Of a stretch of 7,591 nt of DNA, positions 1-6,037 are shown piece after piece (position 1 is the first letter of the stretch; the number at the start of each line of letters is the position of its first letter). The notes under the pieces are model-generated. The model saw nothing but the letters and a program-made list of their open reading frames with translations. It made no database searches and had not been told where the DNA came from. Origin of the DNA: Spirochaetaceae bacterium (GTDB taxonomy: Bacteria; Spirochaetota; Spirochaetia; SZUA-6; Fen-1364). The position numbers were made by a program, and so were the translations under genes. The stretch is from the NCBI GenBank assembly GCA_003141795.1, contig PLNO01000181.1, forward strand, positions 22,668 through 30,258, written 5' to 3'.

Positions 1-55
1 CCCCGACCCTGCGCGCCCGGGCCTCACACGCCCCTTCCACCTCGCCGGGAATGCA

Positions 56-1783
56 ATGGGGATCGCCGCGGTTCATCGCAGCGCGCGTTCCACGTTGACC
101 CTGGCCCCCAAGAAGGCGTTCTACGTGGAGGGGGACAATTTCGAGATGGGCTGGCTCCTGGGCTGCATGGCGGAGGCCGACGTGGCGCGCATGGCCACGG
201 ACTTCGTGCGCGACGTGGTGTTCGCATTCTTCGGCGAGGACACGCTCAGCGCGCGCGATGCCGACCCCGCGGCGCGCGAGGGGATGCGCGACCTGATCGT
301 CCGCATCATCGCCAGTGCCGCGGAGAAGATGCTCCCGGACATCCCGCAGGAGTACGTGGAAGAGATCGACGGCCTCGTGGCCGGCTGCAGGGCGGCCAAC
401 CCGCGCACGCCGGTGACCCGTGAACGGCTTCTCGCGCTGAACCTGGGGATCGACTGCCTCCTTGCCCACATCTACACCGGCAGGCTCTTCGCGGAGCGCG
501 GCGTGCATCCCCGCATGCTCCGCGCGCCGATCGGCTGCAACGCCTTTTCGCTGTCGGGCGCGGCCGACGACAGGCACTTCTTCGGCAGGGATTTCATGTT
601 CCCCACGGCAGGAGTCTTCCAGGATACAGCATGTCTGCTCATCCACGTTCCCGCGGACAGGAGCGGTCGGCGGCGCTACGCCGTGGCGAGCCAGAGCGCG
701 CCGGGGTTCATCGGCTCCATCACGGCGCTGAACTCCGCCGGTGTCGCCATGGGCGTCGATATGCTGCCGAGCACCTCCTGCGATCCCGGCAGACCAGGGC
801 TCAATTCGCTTCTGCTCGTGCGCGACTGCGCGCATCGCTGCGGCTCAGCCGCCGAAGCCGTCAACCGCATCCGTGAAGCGCAGCGGGGCGTATCGTGGTT
901 GTACCCGGTCGCGGATGCCACCGGGGAAGCATTCGTGGTTGAGGCCGGACGGACCACGCCCCGCGGACGTCCCTTCCCGCCCTTCGCCGCGGTCCCCCGC
1001 CACTACCGTCGCAGGCTGCCCGGTCGCGCCACCTTCGCGCGCATCCGTCGCGCCTTCGACACGCCCTGCCCGGATCGCGGGATGGTCGTGCGTGACAGTC
1101 TCTTCCGCTATCCGACGGATCGGATCGCGGAGTGGAACGAGGAGCTGTGGAAGGCGTTCGATCGCGACTGGCGGGCGAGGCTGCGCGACCTGCTCGGGGA
1201 GGTGTTCGGGGCGCTCATCGATCTCGTCGCCGGCAGGCACACCGGCACGTGGAAGCGTTTCGAGGCCGAGATCGGGGACATCATGTGCGGGCTGGACTTC
1301 CGCACGGCGGACTTCTCCGAGCGCGGCTTCATCGCGCCGGACTGGAAGGCGACGGCCTGTCCAGGTCCGTTCTACTTCCCTCCGCAGAGGGAATCGCGGC
1401 CCGACATGCTCATCGCCACCAACCACGCCCTCTGCCCCGAGATGCGGATCACCGGGATGAACGAATGGACGGCGCTCCTTGCGGGGGGAAGTCAGAACGA
1501 CATCCAGTGGCGGTACGACGAGCTCAATCGCCGTATTCTCGAAGCGGTGGACGCGGCACCGGGAGGTGTGGAGGAAGAGGCCGCATGGCGGCTCATCGAT
1601 TTTCTGAATCCCGGCGGCGACATCCCGGAGTACTACAATCCGGGGGGCACCCTGGACTGGCGGCGCGTTCAGGTTCACGGCAGCGTGACCCTCTGCGAGC
1701 TCGTCGAGCGTACGATGACCTGCAGGTTCGGTTATTACGGGGACGAACCCGTGACGATCCACCTCGGCCGCTACGTGCCCTAG
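56..1783 (+). CDS. C45-type Ntn-hydrolase family acyltransferase/hydrolase
   Basis: This probably encodes an N-terminal-nucleophile hydrolase or acyltransferase of the C45 (acyl-CoA:isopenicillin N acyltransferase / phospholipase B-like) group. Members cut themselves to expose a catalytic Cys and act on amide or ester bonds. The support is Cys161 in an IGCNAF context, followed by GRDFMF (Arg178-Asp179), an ALNSAGV strand with Asn226, VVEAG near residue 296, and an ATNHALCPEM segment with Asn456-His457; these resemble the family's oxyanion and substrate-site motifs. If Cys161 is the nucleophile, the first 160 residues would form the propeptide or alpha chain. No signal peptide is visible from Met1. 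The ATG at 56 has only a weak GGGA upstream, and the frame is open with no stop or alternative start back to base 2, so the true start may lie outside the window. The substrate cannot be told. The fold-level call is fairly firm; the reaction is inference. Confidence 0.75.
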   Translation: MGIAAVHRSARSTLTLAPKKAFYVEGDNFEMGWLLGCMAEADVARMATDFVRDVVFAFFGEDTLSARDADPAAREGMRDLIVRIIASAAEKMLPDIPQEYVEEIDGLVAGCRAANPRTPVTRERLLALNLGIDCLLAHIYTGRLFAERGVHPRMLRAPIGCNAFSLSGAADDRHFFGRDFMFPTAGVFQDTACLLIHVPADRSGRRRYAVASQSAPGFIGSITALNSAGVAMGVDMLPSTSCDPGRPGLNSLLLVRDCAHRCGSAAEAVNRIREAQRGVSWLYPVADATGEAFVVEAGRTTPRGRPFPPFAAVPRHYRRRLPGRATFARIRRAFDTPCPDRGMVVRDSLFRYPTDRIAEWNEELWKAFDRDWRARLRDLLGEVFGALIDLVAGRHTGTWKRFEAEIGDIMCGLDFRTADFSERGFIAPDWKATACPGPFYFPPQRESRPDMLIATNHALCPEMRITGMNEWTALLAGGSQNDIQWRYDELNRRILEAVDAAPGGVEEEAAWRLIDFLNPGGDIPEYYNPGGTLDWRRVQVHGSVTLCELVERTMTCRFGYYGDEPVTIHLGRYVP

Positions 1784-1843
1784 CCAGGGAGGGCGGGGGC
1801 GAGCGAGTACAGGGACGTACGGCAGCGAGCCCCTAGCAAACAA
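1784..1843. other. Convergent intergenic element with nested short palindromes
   Basis: This 60-base gap separates two convergent stop codons. GGGGC (1796-1800) can pair with GCCCC (1829-1833). Inside it, GTAC (1807-1810) can pair with GTAC (1817-1820) around the loop AGGGAC. The two stems are separated by unpaired bases and no T-run follows on either strand, so a standard intrinsic terminator is not supported. It could be a weak bidirectional termination structure or one copy of a dispersed palindromic repeat; one copy alone cannot decide this. Confidence 0.3.
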
Positions 1844-3205
1844 TCACTTCTGCGTCTTCTCCTGCGTATCCTTGATGCGCTCCTCCACGACTTTCTTCAC
1901 CTGTGCATCGAAGTCGGGGTAGCGTTCGCGCAGCCCGTCGAAGTCGTGCTTGGCGAGCATGTAGACGTCGCAATAGGAGAGCGCGCGGATGCTCGCCATG
2001 CGCTTTTCCCCCTGGATGAGCGCCGTCTCCCCGAAGGGCGAGCCCTGTCCCAGTGAGGCCACCCGCGTCCCGTTCACGAGCACCTCGACGTCGCCGTTGG
2101 AGAGGAAGTACATGCAGTCCCCGAACTCCCCCTGGCGGATGATGTAGTCGTCGGGGAGGAAAACCATGGGCCGCAGGAGCTGCACGATCTCCCTGATGAA
2201 GATCTCGTTCGCGTTCTTGAAAAGCGACACCTTCTCCAGTATCGAGCGGTTGAGGAAGAGGAGGATCTCCATCGAAAGCGTATGGGGAAGCTCTTCGGTC
2301 ATGGATACGTTGGAGATGCTCTTCTGCGTTTCCCAGAGGTACGCGTAGTAATTGCGCACCCTGGTCTGCAGCGGCGACGGCACGCGCTTGGTATGGAGGA
2401 AATCGTTGATCTCCTCCATCTTCTTCTGGTAGTTGGCCCTGGCCACGTCGAGGTTCGCGATGAGGCTTGAAACGTTACCGATGATGTACCCGTACATGCC
2501 CACGCCGAAGATCATCACGACGATCGTGTAGACGATCTGGACGTTGCTGTCGTGGTTGGGCGTGTAGTCCCCGTAGCCTATCGTCGCGATCGTCGTAACG
2601 CACCAGTACAGCCCGCGGAGGTATTGATCCCAGTTGGAACGCGACGTTTCACTCGCGCCGATGGCCACCCAGCCGCAGGCCATCAGGTGGACGACGGTGA
2701 CGAACCAGAACCCGAAGGTCACGAGGCGCATGAGGGAGGGATTGACGCTGAGGCTTGCCCGGATATCGCGGAAGATCGCGCTCACCTTGCCGATCTTCAG
2801 CATCTTCATGAGCTTGGTGATCATGACGATGTCGAGGATCGCCCCTATCGTCGTCGTCAGATGGCCGGGAAGGAGAGAGAAGAAGTATCCGAACGGAATG
2901 GAGGCGAGCACGTCCAGAGCGAACCAGCCCCGAAGGTACAGCCGGGCGATGCTCTTCCGATCCTCGTAGACGACGAGCCCCTTCTTCACCGCCTGGTTGA
3001 AGCTGTAGGGGATGTCCACGAGGTAGACGGCCGTGATGATCCAGTAGAGGAGGTCGAAGTCGTAAATATGGAAGGTCAGCCGATAGGAGGTGATGATCGT
3101 CCCGGCGAGCGCCACGAGAATGAAGAAACCGTTGTAGACCACTTTCGCCGTGCCGTCGTGGGGGAACACGGGGATGCGGCCAATGATTTTTTTCATTTCG
3201 TTCAT
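1844..3205 (-). CDS. Cyclic-nucleotide-gated potassium channel, SthK-like
   Basis: This is a 453-residue inner-membrane K+ channel gated by a cyclic nucleotide bound in the cytoplasm. It has hydrophobic segments S1 (about 22-42), S2 (50-68), S3 (92-110) and S5 (158-182). S4 (about 120-140) carries lysines at 131, 134, 137 and 140. A pore helix precedes the filter TIGYGD (208-213), and S6 (222-250) contains MYGYIIGN. A C-linker (about 251-325) leads into a cyclic-nucleotide-binding domain (about 330-430). Its phosphate-binding cassette has FGETAL (Gly392-Glu393) and Arg402, the usual phosphate contact. Length and layout match SthK, a cAMP-activated prokaryotic channel, as I recall it. Met403 stands where SthK and CNGA1 have Thr, which may affect cAMP/cGMP selectivity. 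Met1 (ATG at 3205) and Met4 (3196) are both possible starts; Met4 has GGAA upstream. No cyclase gene is in the window. The channel class is firm; the ligand is inferred. Confidence 0.95.
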   Translation of the reverse strand: MNEMKKIIGRIPVFPHDGTAKVVYNGFFILVALAGTIITSYRLTFHIYDFDLLYWIITAVYLVDIPYSFNQAVKKGLVVYEDRKSIARLYLRGWFALDVLASIPFGYFFSLLPGHLTTTIGAILDIVMITKLMKMLKIGKVSAIFRDIRASLSVNPSLMRLVTFGFWFVTVVHLMACGWVAIGASETSRSNWDQYLRGLYWCVTTIATIGYGDYTPNHDSNVQIVYTIVVMIFGVGMYGYIIGNVSSLIANLDVARANYQKKMEEINDFLHTKRVPSPLQTRVRNYYAYLWETQKSISNVSMTEELPHTLSMEILLFLNRSILEKVSLFKNANEIFIREIVQLLRPMVFLPDDYIIRQGEFGDCMYFLSNGDVEVLVNGTRVASLGQGSPFGETALIQGEKRMASIRALSYCDVYMLAKHDFDGLRERYPDFDAQVKKVVEERIKDTQEKTQK

Positions 3206-3215
3206 TCCATTGGAT

Positions 3216-3244
3216 AGTATAGTGAGCGGGGTATGGCCTCACAA
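3216..3244 (-). promoter_or_regulatory. Probable sigma-70-type promoter for the channel gene
   Basis: Read on the minus strand, TTGTGA (3244-3239) is followed after exactly 17 bases by TATACT (3221-3216). This gives a 4/6 match at -35 and 5/6 at -10 with ideal spacing. Transcription would start near 3209, only a few bases before the ATG at 3205 and about 13 bases before Met4. The mRNA would therefore be nearly leaderless for Met1 or have a very short leader for Met4. The region is clearly richer in A/T than its surroundings. On the plus strand the same patch reads TATAGT (3218-3223), also 5/6, but without a good -35, so a shared bidirectional -10 serving coaX is possible. Confidence 0.5.
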
Positions 3245-3297
3245 GAAAACCTGCTGATCGACGGAGCTTGCCAATTTGCCTCTCACGAACAGGTTCC

Positions 3298-3303
3298 TTG
3301 ACA
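3298..3303 (+). promoter_or_regulatory. Perfect -35-like hexamer upstream of coaX
   Basis: TTGACA matches the sigma-70 -35 consensus exactly and lies 47 bases before the coaX ATG. The bases 16-18 downstream (around CACTCT, 3321-3326) are a poor -10, so this is only half of a promoter. It would need an activator or an alternative sigma factor, or it may be chance. Confidence 0.2.
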
Positions 3304-3336
3304 GGGGCTGCGCTCATGAGCACTCTGGACCCGTGC

Positions 3337-3343
3337 AAGGAGG
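3337..3343 (+). promoter_or_regulatory. Shine-Dalgarno that fixes the coaX start
   Basis: AAGGAGG lies 7 bases before the ATG at 3351, which is close to ideal. It decides the start against the longer in-frame TTG at 3276, whose extra 25 residues are not typical of the family. Confidence 0.85.
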
Positions 3344-3350
3344 CCCCGCC

Positions 3351-4124
3351 ATGCTTCTGGCCGTTTCCGTCGGTAACTCACACATCACCCTCGGTGGCTT
3401 TGAGGCCTCCGCGTGGGTCAAGCGGTGGCGCGTGCAAACCGTACCCGCAAAAACCTCTGACGAGTACATGGTGATCTTCCGGGCGCTCTTCGAGGCGGCG
3501 GGAATCGGTGCGGACCGTTTCCACTCCGCCATCCTCTCCAGCGTCGTTCCCCCGCTCACCGGTACGATCGCTGAAACCATCCGGGAGATCACGGGACGGG
3601 CCCCCCTCCAGGTGACGCCGCAGCTTGACATCGGATTGCGCATCACCACGGAGAACCCGGCCGAGGTCGGCGCCGACCTCGTTGCCAACGCGGTGGCAGC
3701 CTTCGATCGGATCCGCGGGAACTGCATCGTCGTGGATTTCGGCACCGCCCTCTCGTTCACCGCCGTTTCCGCGGCGGGGGAGCTGCGGGGGGTCGCCATA
3801 GTACCGGGGCTCTCCTCGGCGGTCAACTCACTCGGCCATGACACGGCCCAGCTCCCCCGTGTCCCGCTGGTCCCTCCCGCTGCAAGCATCGGACGCAACT
3901 CGGTGCAGTCGATCCAGTCCGGTATCGTCTTCGGCTACGTCGGCCTCGTGCAGGAAGTGATCCGCAGGATGAGCGCGGAGCTCGGCGGGAAAGCGGCGGT
4001 GATCGCCACCGGCGGACAGTCCTCCCTCATGGCCCCTCTCCTTGGCGGCGACGTGATCCACGAGCAATGGCTCACGCTGGAGGGGCTGCGGATCATGGCG
4101 GAGCGAAACCGCACGCCCGCCTGA
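3351..4124 (+). CDS. coaX: Type III pantothenate kinase homologue with altered active-site motifs
   Basis: CoaX phosphorylates pantothenate, the first step of coenzyme A synthesis, as a cytoplasmic dimer of the ASKHA fold. The 257-residue length is typical. The family layout is visible: an N-terminal MLLAVSVGNSHITLGGF strand-loop, AILSSVVPP (60-68), NPAEVGAD (102-109) with Asp109, VVDFGTA (127-133) with Asp129, GVAIVPGL (147-154), and ATGGQ near residue 220. Several conserved positions differ. Ser6 replaces the phosphate-1 Asp of the usual DxGNT motif, Leu110 replaces Arg of GADR, and GTATT-F-D becomes GTALS-F-T (131-137). Asp6, Asp105 and Asp125 in the Thermotoga enzyme are reported as important; here only the last two are kept, as Asp109 and Asp129. 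The gene may encode a divergent kinase or a paralogue with reduced activity. It stands alone between a divergent channel gene and a convergent ABC operon. Family is firm, activity uncertain. Confidence 0.88.
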   Translation: MLLAVSVGNSHITLGGFEASAWVKRWRVQTVPAKTSDEYMVIFRALFEAAGIGADRFHSAILSSVVPPLTGTIAETIREITGRAPLQVTPQLDIGLRITTENPAEVGADLVANAVAAFDRIRGNCIVVDFGTALSFTAVSAAGELRGVAIVPGLSSAVNSLGHDTAQLPRVPLVPPAASIGRNSVQSIQSGIVFGYVGLVQEVIRRMSAELGGKAAVIATGGQSSLMAPLLGGDVIHEQWLTLEGLRIMAERNRTPA

Positions 4125-4177
4125 CGGGACTGTGGCGCGGCTCAGGCAGGGGCCAGGACGCGGCCCGGGTGGGGCTC

Positions 4178-5242
4178 CTACCGATCGCTTCCCAGCAGGA
4201 TGCACGACTCCCTGGCAAACCCCACCGTCACCCGGGACCCCAGGACGGGGAGCTCGAGGTGAGGAGCGTTGAAGGTGTCCAGGAGCAGCTCGTGCTGGCC
4301 TGTTCGCACCACGAAGCGGACAATGGACCCGAGGAAGACGATGTTCTCGATGATCCCCGTGAGGTGGTTGTTCTCGGGCTTCCCGTTGTGCAGGGAAATG
4401 GATTCGGGCCGCAAGGAGAGCCGCACCCCCTGGCCGGAAATCTCCGCAATGGGTCCCGAGGCCAGGATCTCCTGGCCGTCCACCGCCAGCTTTCCCGCGG
4501 CGGGATCGACCACCGTCGCCGAAAGAACGTTGAGCTGTCCGACGAACGACGCGACAAAAGCCGTCGCGGGTCGATTGTATATTTCGAACGGCGTTCCCAC
4601 CTGCTCCAGCTTCCCCTCGTGCATGACGCAGATCCTGTCGGAGATGGACAGGGCCTCCTCCTGGTCGTGCGTGACGTAGATCGTCGTGATGCCGAGCTCG
4701 CGCTGGATCGCGCGGATCTCCGCGCGCAGCCGCACGCGGATCTTCGCGTCGAGCGCTGAAAGCGGCTCGTCCAGGAGCAGCACGCGCGGCTTGACGGCGA
4801 GCGCACGCGCGAGGGCCACGCGCTGTTGCTGACCGCCCGACATCTGGTGGGGGTAGCGGCCCCGCAGCTCTTCCATATGGATGAGGCCCAGCATCTCCGC
4901 CACGCGGTGCTCGATCTCGGCGGCAGGCCTTCCTTCCACGCGCAGGCCGAAGCCGATGTTCTGCGCTGCGGTCATGTTGGGAAACAGCGCGTAGTTCTGG
5001 AACACCATGCCCACCCCGCGCTTGTTGGGCGGCACATCCACGACGTCGCCGCCGTTGATGCGGATCCTGCCCTGCGTCGGGGACTCGAAGCCCGCGATCA
5101 TGCGGAGCGTCGTGGTCTTCCCGCAGCCCGACCCGCCGAGGAAGGAGACGAACTCCCCCTCCGCGACGTCGAGGGAGAAGGAGTCGACCGCCGTGTGCCG
5201 GCCGAAACGTTTGACGATGTCGATCAGCTCGACGAATGCCAT
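4178..5242 (-). CDS. ABC importer ATPase, polyamine/iron/phosphonate (PotA/FbpC) type
   Basis: This 354-residue protein is the cytoplasmic motor of the importer encoded just upstream in the operon; ATP binding and hydrolysis drive the two permeases. The nucleotide-binding domain covers about residues 1-235. It has Walker A GGSGCGKTT (36-44, Gly at the common Pro position), Q-loop Gln82, signature MSGGQQQR (134-141), Walker B VLLLDEP (154-160, Glu159 catalytic), D-loop SALD (162-165) and H-loop His192. A C-terminal TOBE domain starts near LRPESISL (277-284) and runs to the end, as in PotA, FbpC and PhnT. All catalytic residues are present, so it should be active. Its ATG follows the permease 2 stop by 9 bases. 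Substrate cannot be read from the ATPase. It is the last gene of the operon and converges on coaX across a 53-base gap with only a 5-bp GC stem. Confidence 0.95.
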   Translation of the reverse strand: MAFVELIDIVKRFGRHTAVDSFSLDVAEGEFVSFLGGSGCGKTTTLRMIAGFESPTQGRIRINGGDVVDVPPNKRGVGMVFQNYALFPNMTAAQNIGFGLRVEGRPAAEIEHRVAEMLGLIHMEELRGRYPHQMSGGQQQRVALARALAVKPRVLLLDEPLSALDAKIRVRLRAEIRAIQRELGITTIYVTHDQEEALSISDRICVMHEGKLEQVGTPFEIYNRPATAFVASFVGQLNVLSATVVDPAAGKLAVDGQEILASGPIAEISGQGVRLSLRPESISLHNGKPENNHLTGIIENIVFLGSIVRFVVRTGQHELLLDTFNAPHLELPVLGSRVTVGFARESCILLGSDR

Positions 5243-5248
5243 GATGTG

Positions 5249-5254
5249 CTCCTA
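5249..5254 (-). promoter_or_regulatory. Ribosome binding site overlapping the permease 2 stop
   Basis: On the minus strand TAGGAG combines the TAG stop of permease 2 with a GGAG Shine-Dalgarno, 6 bases before the ATPase ATG. This fixes the ATPase start at 5242 and suggests translational coupling. Confidence 0.7.
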
Positions 5255-6037
5255 GTGGACGCCACCGGGCGTCGCTGCGGCGCCCCGCAGGCCGCGGCTT
5301 GCAAGCTGCATGAGCGCGATCGATCCCCACGTCAGCAGGAAGCTGATGATCGCGAGGGCGGCAGGCTCGTAGGCGAGATCCCTGCCCACCTGCGCCATGT
5401 ACGGCCCGAACCCGGGCCACGCGAGCATCACGGCGAGGGTGAGCTCGCCGACGACGATGGAGAAGGTGAGGAAAGCCGCGCTGAGGACGGAGACCCGTAT
5501 ATTGGGAAGGACCACCCGCAGGATGATCTTTCCCCATCCCGCGCCCAGGCTCTGCGCCGCTTCGGTGAGGACACGGAGGTTGATCGATCGCAGGCCTGTA
5601 TCCACGGCCCTGTAGATGTAGGGAAACGATATGACGACGTAGCCGGCAACGAGCAGGGCCGGGCTCGTGACGAGGGCCAGCGGGGGCCGGCTGTACAGAC
5701 GGATGAGGCCGAAGACGAGAACGATCGGCGGGATCACGAAGGGCAGCAGCGCGAACACCTCGATGAGGGACTGCGCACGGGGGAACCTGAGCTGTACCCA
5801 GAGCGCGGTAGGGATTATGAGGGCCAGCCCGATGACGATCGTGAGAAACGCCATCTCCACGGAAAAGGTGAACGTCCGCAGGAACAGCGGGTCGTGGAAG
5901 ACGTGCGCGTAGGCGAGGAAGCTGAGGACCCCCTTTTTCGCCTTGAGGGAGAAGAGGAACGTCGCTGCAAGCGGCACGAGGAAGTAGAGGGCCGCAAGCA
6001 CGAGGATGATCCAGGAACCCGTGGCGCGCTTTTTCAT
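5252..6037 (-). CDS. ABC importer permease 2 (inner-membrane subunit)
   Basis: This 261-residue protein is one half of the transmembrane channel, of the binding-protein-dependent transport family (PotC/FbpB-like half). The first helix (about 9-30) follows a short basic N-terminus, MKKRATG. Further hydrophobic segments lie at about 60-80, 91-113, 126-141, 182-205 and 227-246. The ATPase-coupling loop is seen as TEAAQSLGAGWGKIILRVVLP (158-178), a good EAA---G motif, between the fourth and fifth of these. I chose the ATG at 6037 because it forms an ATGA overlap with the permease 1 stop, has a GGTGG 5 bases upstream (6047-6043), and begins right before the first helix. The frame extends upstream to 6343 only because it is open opposite permease 1; those Arg/Pro-rich residues are not permease-like. 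Confidence 0.93.
   Translation of the reverse strand: MKKRATGSWIILVLAALYFLVPLAATFLFSLKAKKGVLSFLAYAHVFHDPLFLRTFTFSVEMAFLTIVIGLALIIPTALWVQLRFPRAQSLIEVFALLPFVIPPIVLVFGLIRLYSRPPLALVTSPALLVAGYVVISFPYIYRAVDTGLRSINLRVLTEAAQSLGAGWGKIILRVVLPNIRVSVLSAAFLTFSIVVGELTLAVMLAWPGFGPYMAQVGRDLAYEPAALAIISFLLTWGSIALMQLASRGLRGAAATPGGVH

Noticed and set aside
845..1843. 332-residue minus-strand open frame opposite the C45 gene
   Set aside because: It is Arg/Pro-rich, matches no family, overlaps a well-supported plus-strand gene fully, and is explained by high GC content.
3222..3244. CRP-like site: TGTGA and TCAC on the minus strand near the channel promoter
   Set aside because: The half-sites are separated by 13 bases instead of 6, so this does not fit a CRP operator.
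3276..3350. 25-residue N-terminal extension of CoaX from a TTG start
   Set aside because: The family begins at MLLAVSVGN, and AAGGAGG is ideally placed for the ATG at 3351.
4150..4166. GGGCC-7-GGCCC stem between coaX and the ATPase gene as a terminator
   Set aside because: The stem is only 5 bp and no T-run follows on either strand; chance is likely at this GC content.
3828..5537. 569-residue minus-strand open frame spanning coaX and the ATPase gene
   Set aside because: It is a shadow frame of the ATPase gene that also runs antisense into coaX; its residues are low-complexity Arg/Ala/Gly/Pro and resemble no protein family.
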